Shown here: piece after piece, positions 1-4,800 of the stretch | Numbering within the stretch: the stretch's first letter is position 1 | Layout: each line of letters opens with the position of its first letter | Origin: Clostridia bacterium | Lineage (GTDB): Bacteria; Bacillota; Clostridia; Christensenellales; CAG-314 | Direction of reading: 5' to 3' | NCBI GenBank assembly: GCA_017452035.1 | Contig: JAFTNE010000040.1 | Location: 1 to 5,183 of the forward strand | DNA: 5,183 nt | Made by a program: the position numbers and the translations under genes | Notes under the pieces: model-generated | The model's database searches: none | What the model was told of the DNA's origin: nothing | What the model saw: only the letters and a program-made list of their open reading frames with translations

Positions 1-451
1 AGGTCACGTAGGGGTTTTCCATATCAGCCCAGTAAGCAACACGGTCGGAAAGTTGTTCCCACTCGCCAAGATACTTCCAAACGGACTTTTTGCATTGTTC
101 AACAAATGGCTCGATACCGTAGGCCTCAATTTGCTTTTTGCCGTCAATACCAAGAAGTTTTTCCACTTCCAACTCAACGGGCAAGCCGTGGGTATCCCAA
201 CCAGCTTTACGAAGAACGTTTTTGCCCTTCATAACTTGGAAACGTGGAATCAAATCCTTAATTGAACGTGTCAAAACGTGACCAATGTGTGGTTTTCCGT
301 TGGCTGTTGGTGGGCCATCGTAAAAGGTAAAGGAACCTTCGCCCTTGGCCATTGTTTGCTCAAAGATTTTGTTTTGTTTCCAAAACTCGAGCACTTGTTG
401 TTCTCTTTCGACAAAGTTAAGACTGCTACTAACCTTTGTGTACTTTGACAT
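1..451 (-). CDS. ileS: Isoleucyl-tRNA synthetase, N-terminal 150 codons (partial, runs off the window)
   Basis: IleRS charges tRNA-Ile with isoleucine in the cytoplasm, using ATP. The visible 150 residues start MSKYTKVSSSLNFVERE. They contain the class I synthetase segment FYDGPPTANGKPHIGH, with the HIGH ATP-binding signature at residues 55-58, then RKAGWDTHGLPVE at about 81-93 and the segment ending WADMENPYVT. The DGPPTANGKPHIGH and RKAGWDTHGLPVELEVEK wording is that of type-2 (eukaryote-like) IleRS rather than the E. coli/B. subtilis type-1 form; this is from memory of the families. The KMSKS motif, editing domain and anticodon-binding domain lie outside the window. The start is the ATG at 451-449, preceded by AAGGAGA at 467-461. 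Expression is very likely set by the T-box leader directly upstream. The product is sure; only the type assignment is softer. Confidence 0.97.
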   Translation of the reverse strand, partial: MSKYTKVSSSLNFVEREQQVLEFWKQNKIFEQTMAKGEGSFTFYDGPPTANGKPHIGHVLTRSIKDLIPRFQVMKGKNVLRKAGWDTHGLPVELEVEKLLGIDGKKQIEAYGIEPFVEQCKKSVWKYLGEWEQLSDRVAYWADMENPYVT

Positions 452-482
452 AGTTTGTTATCTCCTTTGAGAATTATTTTTG

Positions 483-516
483 AAATAAAAAATGGGCGTG
501 TTTGAAAACACGCCCA
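483..516 (-). terminator. T-box intrinsic terminator upstream of ileS
   Basis: TGGGCGTG (516-509) pairs with CACGCCCA (500-493). Extra T-A pairs extend inward, and a U-rich tail of six T, A, then TTT follows (492-483). The 3' arm shares bases 507-500 with the antiterminator helix, so the two structures exclude each other. It lies 16 bases upstream of the ileS ribosome-binding site, the usual position for a transcriptional T-box. Confidence 0.9.
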
Positions 517-745
517 CGTTGCATACAAATACAATTGTGGCTTGCACCATTTCAAACAAGTACGTTCGCAAAAAATTGCGAGTTATACCCGAGCTTTGTA
601 ACGTAAGCTCACCACGTACAAACTTACTGCGTTTTTCAGTTTGTCTGCTTGGTAGGTGATATCTTTTGTAGCGTTGCAATTTGCCTTTCAGCAGGTGGCA
701 AACTCTCTGTGTGCACGTTTTACAAAAGCGTTGTCCTATTTCGAA
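483..745 (-). promoter_or_regulatory. T-box riboswitch leader of ileS (isoleucine, AUC specifier)
   Basis: This leader senses uncharged tRNA-Ile and lets transcription continue into ileS when charging is low. I drew it by hand. Stem I has a basal helix TAGG (738-735) with CCTA (656-653). A specifier loop follows, carrying ATC, an Ile codon, at 660-658. Above it lie helix CTTTTGTA/TACAAAAG (728-721/670-663), the conserved AGAGAG (708-703), and an apical stem TTTGCC/GGCAAA (702-697/685-680) with a CTGCTGAAA loop. Stem II is ACAAACT/AGTTTGT (644-638/624-618), with GAA opposite AGTA (628-625), as in the S-turn. A further hairpin, GAGCTT/AAGCTC, sits at 610-591. Stem III is TCGCAA-TTTT-TTGCGA (581-566). 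The antiterminator pairs GTTTGAAA (557-550) with TTTCAAAC (507-500) and exposes TGGT (549-546), complementary to the ACCA end of tRNA-Ile. The T-box sequence itself is divergent. The 5' end is inferred from the promoter. Confidence 0.88.
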
Positions 746-751
746 CGCATT

Positions 752-780
752 TATGTAATTATTTTAGCAAACATACGCAA
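752..780 (-). promoter_or_regulatory. Sigma-A-type promoter of the ileS leader
   Basis: The -35 TTGCGT (780-775) and -10 TACATA (757-752) are separated by 17 bp. The predicted start near 745 lies just before the first T-box helix (TAGG at 738-735), which supports the assignment. Confidence 0.65.
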
Positions 781-801
781 AAAATGCAACTGATTTGCCA
801 C

Positions 802-829
802 AAAAAAAGCTACGCCGTTGTGGCATAGC
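802..829 (-). terminator. Intrinsic terminator after the 134-aa lipoprotein gene
   Basis: GCTATGCC (829-822) pairs with GGCGTAGC (816-809) over 8 bp including one G-U, with an ACAAC loop, and is followed directly by seven T (808-802). It sits 22 bases past the lipoprotein stop and upstream of the ileS promoter, so it separates the two units. Confidence 0.9.
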
Positions 830-851
830 CTTTGTTTTGTATCAAAAATGG

Positions 852-1256
852 TTATTTAGCAGATTGATCTGTCTTTCTTGCAAATCTTGCGTACATTGTT
901 ATATTTTGAACAGTTGCGTCCATGATGATTTCGCCATCAATGTAATCATATGTTTCTGTCACAGATGCTGCACCTTGTCTTGTTACAATGTTGATTTTAC
1001 CATCTTCAATGGAAAAGGTTGCTTCTGCTTTATAAGCTGATGATTGACCTGCATTCTTAGACTCCACAATGCAAGTGCCATCTGCATTCAAGGTAATACG
1101 GTAGTACTCAAATTGAGACATAGCATCAATGCCATTTACTTTGATCTCGTAGCACTCGTAAACACCTGCTTCTTTTGCATAAGGTGTGCAACCTACAAAC
1201 GCCAACACTATTACAGCCAACAAAAGCACTACAATAATTTTACTTAAATTTTTCAT
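852..1256 (-). CDS. Small secreted lipoprotein, function unknown
   Basis: The 134-aa product starts MKNLSKIIVVLLLAVIVLAFVGC, a short basic N-terminus, a hydrophobic stretch and a lipobox AFVGC with the lipidated cysteine at residue 23. It is therefore expected on the outer face of the cytoplasmic membrane. The mature part (about 110 residues) alternates hydrophobic and polar residues and includes YYRITLNADGTCIVES (about 52-67), FSIEDGKINIV and IDGEIIMDATVQN. That pattern suggests a compact antiparallel beta fold like small lipocalin-like or calycin-type lipoprotein domains, but I recognise no family and claim no activity. The start is the ATG at 1256, with a strong AAGGAGG at 1271-1265. It has its own consensus promoter upstream and terminator downstream, so it is probably a monocistronic, well-transcribed gene. 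Confidence 0.9.
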   Translation of the reverse strand: MKNLSKIIVVLLLAVIVLAFVGCTPYAKEAGVYECYEIKVNGIDAMSQFEYYRITLNADGTCIVESKNAGQSSAYKAEATFSIEDGKINIVTRQGAASVTETYDYIDGEIIMDATVQNITMYARFARKTDQSAK

Positions 1257-1288
1257 AGTAGTTCCCTCCTTAAAATATAACTGACTAA

Positions 1289-1317
1289 ATTATATGCAAC
1301 TAAAATGTTGTTGTCAA
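1289..1317 (-). promoter_or_regulatory. Perfect consensus sigma-A promoter of the small lipoprotein gene
   Basis: TTGACA (1317-1312), a 17-bp spacer and TATAAT (1294-1289) match the housekeeping consensus at all 12 positions. Transcription should start near 1282, giving a leader of about 26 nt before the ATG that includes the strong ribosome-binding site at 1271-1265. Confidence 0.9.
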
Positions 1318-1374
1318 TACCTTTATATAATGTTTTCGACAAATCAAGACCAAGTTGCAATGTTTTATAAAATA

Positions 1375-1578
1375 CTAATTTTTGGGAGTCAACTTCTTTT
1401 TGTTGCCCTTGTCGTCCATGATGTAGGTGTTGTCCAAAACTTGTGTCATGCCCAAACGCCACTCAGCAATGTACTCTTGGCGAAGTTTTTGTTGTTCGAG
1501 TTTTTCCTCTTCGGTAAGGCCTGTTGTTTTGGACTTTTTAGACAAAAAGTTGATACGATCGATTTTTTCTTGTAGCAT
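1375..1578 (-). CDS. DUF896 (YnzC-like) small cytoplasmic protein
   Basis: The 67-aa product starts MLQEKIDRINFLSKKSK and continues GLTEEEKLEQQKLRQEYI. This is the DUF896 signature (RIN-L-KK-K, GLT-EE, EQ--LR-EY) found in short helical Firmicutes proteins such as B. subtilis YnzC. It is highly charged, has no signal peptide or membrane segment, and is slightly shorter than YnzC as I recall it. The biochemical role of the family is not established. The open frame extends upstream to 1689, but I chose the ATG at 1578 because family homology begins there, AAGGAA (1591-1586) precedes it at a suitable distance, and the upstream part would cross the promoter and the SRP terminator. In B. subtilis ynzC sits in the SOS-regulated yneA operon; here no yneA neighbour or LexA-like box is visible. 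The stop is TAG. Confidence 0.93.
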   Translation of the reverse strand: MLQEKIDRINFLSKKSKTTGLTEEEKLEQQKLRQEYIAEWRLGMTQVLDNTYIMDDKGNKKKLTPKN

Positions 1579-1606
1579 TGTACTGTTCCTTGTGTTTGAT
1601 AACCCC

Positions 1607-1635
1607 ATTGTACCACTATGATACCAAAGTGTCAA
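1607..1635 (-). promoter_or_regulatory. Sigma-A promoter of the DUF896 gene
   Basis: TTGACA (1635-1630), a 17-bp spacer and TACAAT (1612-1607) match the consensus at 11 of 12 positions. The -35 begins only 6 bases after the T-run of the SRP RNA terminator, so the DUF896 gene is transcribed independently. Predicted start near 1600. Confidence 0.88.
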
Positions 1636-1641
1636 GTAAAC

Positions 1642-1669
1642 AAAAAGCGACAAGCAGTTTACTTGTCGC
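1642..1669 (-). terminator. Intrinsic terminator of the SRP RNA gene
   Basis: GCGACAAG (1669-1662) pairs perfectly with CTTGTCGC (1654-1647) around a 7-base loop, and five T follow (1646-1642). It lies just past the predicted mature 3' end of the SRP RNA. Confidence 0.93.
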
Positions 1670-1682
1670 ATACATGTCAAAG

Positions 1683-1949
1683 ACTGCACGATTACGGTCG
1701 GCAGATGATACCGAAACGGTATACTTATAGGTGGCTACTCCAAAGCTACCTCGTGGCACACGCTCAATCTGTTTAGTGCTGCTGTGTTCCCACCCTGACA
1801 CGGTTCGCAGTGTCACATTGCACAAGACCTTGGTATCAACACTCCTTGTAAGGGCCTGCTTTCCACACCAAAAACCTTCCGTAACCTTTCAGCCTCGCTG
1901 TAGCGGATTGCGAGTTACAGGGCACCGCTAGCTCCCCACCTAGTGCAGT
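1683..1949 (-). ncRNA. ffs: Signal recognition particle RNA, large Gram-positive type with Alu domain (scRNA / 6S-like)
   Basis: This RNA is the scaffold of the signal recognition particle; with Ffh it targets nascent membrane and secreted proteins to the translocon. The S-domain hallmark is present: GTCAGG (1799-1794), a GTG/CAC stem closed by a GGAA tetraloop (1790-1787), then AGCAGC (1783-1778), which is the Ffh-binding helix 8. The 5' part (about 1940-1885) contains GGTGGGGAGCTAGCGGTGCC and CGCAATCCGCT, matching the B. subtilis scRNA Alu domain as I remember it. The ends ACTGCAC (1949-1943) and GTGCAGT (1689-1683) are fully complementary and close the molecule at about 267 nt, near the 271 nt of B. 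subtilis. A promoter lies 6 bases upstream and a terminator 13 bases downstream. Exact ends are inferred from pairing. Confidence 0.95.
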
Positions 1950-1955
1950 AGTGGT

Positions 1956-1984
1956 ATTATACACTAAAGTTATAAAAAAATCAA
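1956..1984 (-). promoter_or_regulatory. Sigma-A promoter of the SRP RNA gene
   Basis: TTGATT (1984-1979), a 17-bp spacer and a perfect TATAAT (1961-1956). A start at about 1949 coincides with the first base of the 5'/3' closing helix of the SRP RNA, so promoter and RNA predictions support each other. Confidence 0.88.
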
Positions 1985-2039
1985 CTGTTTTGTTTTGTGG
2001 AAGTTGTACAATACTACAATATTTTGGCGTATAAATGCT

Positions 2040-2067
2040 AAAAAAGTCAGCAAATTTGCTGACTTTT
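2040..2067 (-). terminator. Palindromic terminator, probably bidirectional, after the nucleotidase gene
   Basis: GTCAGCAAATTTGCTGAC (2046-2063) is a perfect palindrome flanked by six A on one side (2040-2045) and four T on the other (2064-2067). Read on the minus strand the hairpin is followed by six T, suiting a terminator for the nucleotidase gene, whose stop is 73 bases upstream. It could also stop plus-strand transcription, though no plus-strand gene is apparent. Confidence 0.85.
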
Positions 2068-2140
2068 CTACTTTGTACCAAATTGTATTGTATGTAAAGC
2101 TTTTGCCCCAACCAAATCGCTTTGTTTGGCAAAGAGAACA

Positions 2141-3685
2141 TTACCAAGCAAAACCTTGTGCCAGCACACCACCAACATACAATTGTGCTGTTGCTTGCGC
2201 ATCGGCAAAGGTAACACTTTGGGTCAGCTTGTCTGCATTGCAATGGGCATTAGAGTCGCTAAACTCACTTGTATTTACCGTTTTGGCTTGCAAAAGGTAC
2301 GCTTTTGTGATATCGCGATAGTTCAAAAGTGGGTTTTCCTTTGTTACAAGGGGTATTGGAGTGCGACCATTTGTAAAGGCCGAAGGAAAATATCTGTACT
2401 GACGAGCACTGTCTTGATTGAACAAAACGTAGTCGATAACAGCAATTGTGTAGGTGCCACTGTAAGTAATTGGCTCATTAGTTACACGCCAAAAGTTGCC
2501 ATAGTTTGCTTGGTTGAGCAAATCCCTGCCACTAACTTCGGCAATGTATACAATGTTATCAAAGGGCAGTGCGTGGAAAAGTTCGGTATAGGTAACTGGA
2601 CCACCATACACACTACTGCGCGCCTGATTCATCAGGGCCATGTCAATGTCGTATCCTTGTTTTTGTGCATACTCGGCAATGGCTTTGCATGCCAAACGCG
2701 TGATACCATACTCGCCTTGTTTGTTGAAACTGCCATTTACGTCAGCCAACACTTCGTTGGCTATTGCAGCAATTTGATCATTTGATGCATTTACCATATT
2801 TGCAACAACAGCATCCTCTACCCAACTATTGCTGTAAGCAATGTTTTGAGCATTGGTGCATTTGACATTTCCATCCCTGTCCACTTCGAGACGCACGTTA
2901 GAAACGTATCTGCCATTGGATGCGCCTTGGATAAATGGTACACCATTTTTTTCTCTATTTTCTTCACGGTGGGTATGCGCACAAAATACTGCATCAGCAT
3001 ACTCTGTCATATCCAGATAACTGTCGTTTAGGGTGTCGTTTGCACCATGGTGTATGCTTACAACTACCACGTCACACTTTTCTTCGTTGCGAAGTTTTTC
3101 CGAAAGCTGTGGCACAACTTCGCTTGGATACTTGAAACCAATTGTTTGCACGAGATTTGATGAAATTGACGTAATTTGGTCGCTACCAATAACACCAATC
3201 ACACCAACTTTCAAGCCATTTTCCAACGTGCGCAGGTAGTATGGATGGGCAATTTCCTCAGCAAAAGTACCCCAACCACTGTTGCGGTCCCAATGGTAGA
3301 TGTTTGCACCCAAAAACTTGATGGACGTTTGCTCTTTTAACGCTTGTAGCTTTTCCAGTCCCCAGTCAAACTCGTGGTTGCCAATTGCCATACACTCGAT
3401 GCCCATTTTTTCCATGCAAGCATTGACAAGTGTGCCGTAGTTCCAGTTGGACTCCAACGTCTCTTGGAACATGTCGCCCGAACTCAAAATGATGGTATTG
3501 CCACCCTTTTTGTCATTCAAAAAACCAGCTGTTTTGGCCAGTTTGTCTGTTGTTCCGTGAAAATCGTTTACAGCATAAAACTCCACGTAACGAGTACCAT
3601 TGCCTTTGAGTTGGTCACAGCCAACAAACGCGCAAGCGCAAAATACCAAAATGACAAGTAGAACAATTGCAATAGATTTACGCAT
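2141..3685 (-). CDS. Secreted lipoprotein 5'-nucleotidase / UshA-family metallophosphoesterase
   Basis: The 514-aa protein is expected to be lipid-anchored outside the membrane and to hydrolyse phosphate esters, probably nucleotides. Its signal peptide ends in the lipobox AFVGC with Cys23. The N-terminal two-metal calcineurin-like domain shows NDFHG (D41, H43), SSGD (D71), GNHEFD (N103, H104, D107), IHHG (211-214) and AHTH (H237, H239), all in family order. The C-terminal 5'-nucleotidase domain (about 300-514) has GPVTYTELFHALPFDN at 362-377, typical of the family. The loop just before it reads MNQARSSV, where relatives carry an N-GG-R type motif, so substrate choice may differ; the usual GHTH glycine is alanine here. 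Length is normal for the family. ATG at 3685 is preceded by AAAAGG (3699-3694). It has its own promoter and terminator. A nucleotide, nucleotide-sugar or other phosphoester substrate cannot be distinguished from sequence. Confidence 0.94.
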   Translation of the reverse strand: MRKSIAIVLLVILVFCACAFVGCDQLKGNGTRYVEFYAVNDFHGTTDKLAKTAGFLNDKKGGNTIILSSGDMFQETLESNWNYGTLVNACMEKMGIECMAIGNHEFDWGLEKLQALKEQTSIKFLGANIYHWDRNSGWGTFAEEIAHPYYLRTLENGLKVGVIGVIGSDQITSISSNLVQTIGFKYPSEVVPQLSEKLRNEEKCDVVVVSIHHGANDTLNDSYLDMTEYADAVFCAHTHREENREKNGVPFIQGASNGRYVSNVRLEVDRDGNVKCTNAQNIAYSNSWVEDAVVANMVNASNDQIAAIANEVLADVNGSFNKQGEYGITRLACKAIAEYAQKQGYDIDMALMNQARSSVYGGPVTYTELFHALPFDNIVYIAEVSGRDLLNQANYGNFWRVTNEPITYSGTYTIAVIDYVLFNQDSARQYRYFPSAFTNGRTPIPLVTKENPLLNYRDITKAYLLQAKTVNTSEFSDSNAHCNADKLTQSVTFADAQATAQLYVGGVLAQGFAW

Positions 3686-3713
3686 AACATTTACCTTTTG
3701 TAAGTTTTTTTAC

Positions 3714-3742
3714 ATTATAACATCCTACACAAGATATTGCAA
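3714..3742 (-). promoter_or_regulatory. Sigma-A-type promoter of the nucleotidase gene
   Basis: TTGCAA (3742-3737), a 17-bp spacer and TATAAT (3719-3714). Transcription would start near 3707, 22 bases before the ATG, leaving just enough leader for the AAAAGG ribosome-binding site. Confidence 0.75.
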
Positions 3743-3754
3743 ATGTTTTTGTAA

Positions 3755-3778
3755 AAAGTGATACACACAAAGTGATAC
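3755..3778 (-). repeat. Short direct repeat upstream of the nucleotidase promoter
   Basis: The plus-strand decamer AAAGTGATAC occurs at 3755-3764 and again at 3769-3778, a 14-bp period, ending 12 bases before the -35 element. The placement would suit a tandem activator or repressor site, but nothing else supports that and a chance duplication is possible. Confidence 0.35.
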
Positions 3779-3903
3779 TGTTTTAGCTACCACCACGCAG
3801 TGTACAGCACAACTTAAACAAAGAGGTGCAACACTAAGCAAATTGTTTTGTATAGCAATGGTTAAGACAACACTCTCAAAGCAAACAACATGCTCGTTGA
3901 TTT

Positions 3904-4608
3904 CTACACCAATTTAGCAATTTCCCGTTTTAGGCGCGAAATAATTTTCTTTTCCAAACGAGATATGTACGACTGAGAAATGCCCAACAGGTCGGCAACC
4001 TCCTTTTGAGTGCGCTCATCTCCACCATCCAAACCAAAGCGCATTTCGATGATGCGTTTTTCCCTGGCAGACAAACGCGCAAGACCTTCGGCGAGCAGTT
4101 TGCGCTCCACCTGATTTTCCACGTCATTGTAGATAGCATCAGCATCAGTACCCAAAATGTCAGCGAGCAACAGCTCGTTGCCTTCGCCATCAACGTTTAG
4201 AGGCTCGTCAAGACTAACCTCCTGCTTTACTTTGGAAAGTTTACGTAGGTACATCAGTATTTCGTTTTCGATACATCTGCTTGCGTAGGTGGCAAGCTTG
4301 ATTTGTTTTTCTGCCTTAAAACTGTTGATGGCCTTGATAAGCCCAATTGTACCAACGGAAATTAGGTCTTCCATGTCAATGCCGGAGCTTTCGAACTTTT
4401 TTGCCAAAAATACAACAAGACGCAGGTTGTGCTCCACAAGCTTATCGCGAGCAAAGTCACTGCCCTGGCTCATTTGGGCAAAGTAGTTGGCCTCTTCTTC
4501 GGCAGTTAATGGTTGGGGCAATGCCTCGTTGCCACAAAGGTAGTTTACGGCATTTTGTGACAAGCACAATTTTTGAACAAGTAGTTTCAACAGTGACAAT
4601 AGTTTCAT
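3904..4608 (-). CDS. sigE: Sporulation sigma factor sigma-E (pro-sigma-E)
   Basis: Sigma-E directs RNA polymerase in the mother cell early in endospore formation and is made as an inactive membrane-associated precursor cut by SpoIIGA. The 234-aa product closely follows B. subtilis SigE (about 239 aa). A pro-sequence of roughly 20-27 residues is rich in Leu and Lys ([14 protein letters not shown]) and ends before GNEALPQPL (26-34). Region 2 covers [26 protein letters not shown] and [20 protein letters not shown] (about 61-123). The linker has SLDEPLN and [12 protein letters not shown] (132-155). Region 4 (about 179-227) has [13 protein letters not shown] and the helix-turn-helix [23 protein letters not shown] at 4608 has GAGGT five bases upstream. 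An out-of-frame ATG at 4613-4611 overlaps this spacing. It follows spoIIGA, its activating protease, as expected; the gene after it is not sigG. Confidence 0.97.
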   Translation of the reverse strand: MKLLSLLKLLVQKLCLSQNAVNYLCGNEALPQPLTAEEEANYFAQMSQGSDFARDKLVEHNLRLVVFLAKKFESSGIDMEDLISVGTIGLIKAINSFKAEKQIKLATYASRCIENEILMYLRKLSKVKQEVSLDEPLNVDGEGNELLLADILGTDADAIYNDVENQVERKLLAEGLARLSAREKRIIEMRFGLDGGDERTQKEVADLLGISQSYISRLEKKIISRLKREIAKLV

Positions 4609-4778
4609 ACATGACCTCGCAAATAATGTGTTTTAGGGTAGTTTTGTGTTTGTTAAGGTGTGTTTTTGTTGTAACGAAATCTTTTGTAATAAGCAGGTTG
4701 CCTATTTTGCACTCGTAGATGTTTTAAGTACAGTATATCTTTGCTAATATAGCGCACATGATAAGTAAAAAATAAGCC

Positions 4779-4800
4779 GTCTACTTGCTTTATTGTAGAC
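4779..4800 (-). other. Weak hairpin at the 3' end of spoIIGA
   Basis: GTCTAC (4800-4795) pairs with GTAGAC (4784-4779) around a 10-base loop that includes the spoIIGA stop codon. GGC and a T-rich tract (TTATTTTTT) follow. The stem is short and the T tract is displaced, so at most this is a weak attenuator or an RNA-end signal between spoIIGA and sigE. No convincing promoter is visible in the 181-bp gap (4609-4789). Confidence 0.25.

Noticed and set aside
541..557. TGGTGCAAGCC resembling the apical part of a T-box Stem I
   Set aside because: Its place directly before the terminator and its fit to the antiterminator make it the tRNA-end contact region; a complete Stem I is found further upstream at 738-653.
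458..679. Minus-strand open frames of 73 and 94 codons (458-679 and 271-555) before and into ileS
   Set aside because: They lie in the T-box leader and in the wrong frame of ileS; the leader is explained by RNA structure, with no ribosome-binding site for a leader peptide.
1318..1374. Terminator after the DUF896 gene, for example around GTTTTATAAAAT
   Set aside because: The AT-only palindrome has no GC stem and no T-run after it; readthrough into the next promoter region seems possible.
1579..1689. N-terminal extension of the DUF896 protein to an ATG at 1689
   Set aside because: It would run through the SRP terminator and the DUF896 promoter, and homology and the ribosome-binding site point to the ATG at 1578.
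1836..2243. Minus-strand open frame of 135 codons
   Set aside because: It crosses the nucleotidase 3' end, a terminator, the SRP promoter and the SRP RNA 5' half, so it cannot be a real coding unit.
2126..2785. Plus-strand open frame of 219 codons
   Set aside because: It is antisense to the well-supported nucleotidase gene, has no ribosome-binding site or family features, and its composition mirrors the real gene.
3779..3903. Intrinsic terminator for sigE
   Set aside because: Only 4-5 bp inverted repeats without T-runs are present; nothing convincing was found.
4660..4760. Sigma-E, sigma-G or Spo0A-type sites in the spoIIGA-sigE gap
   Set aside because: TATACT at 4737-4732 lacks a -35 at suitable spacing, and TTCGTTACA near 4675 is only a partial 0A-box match.
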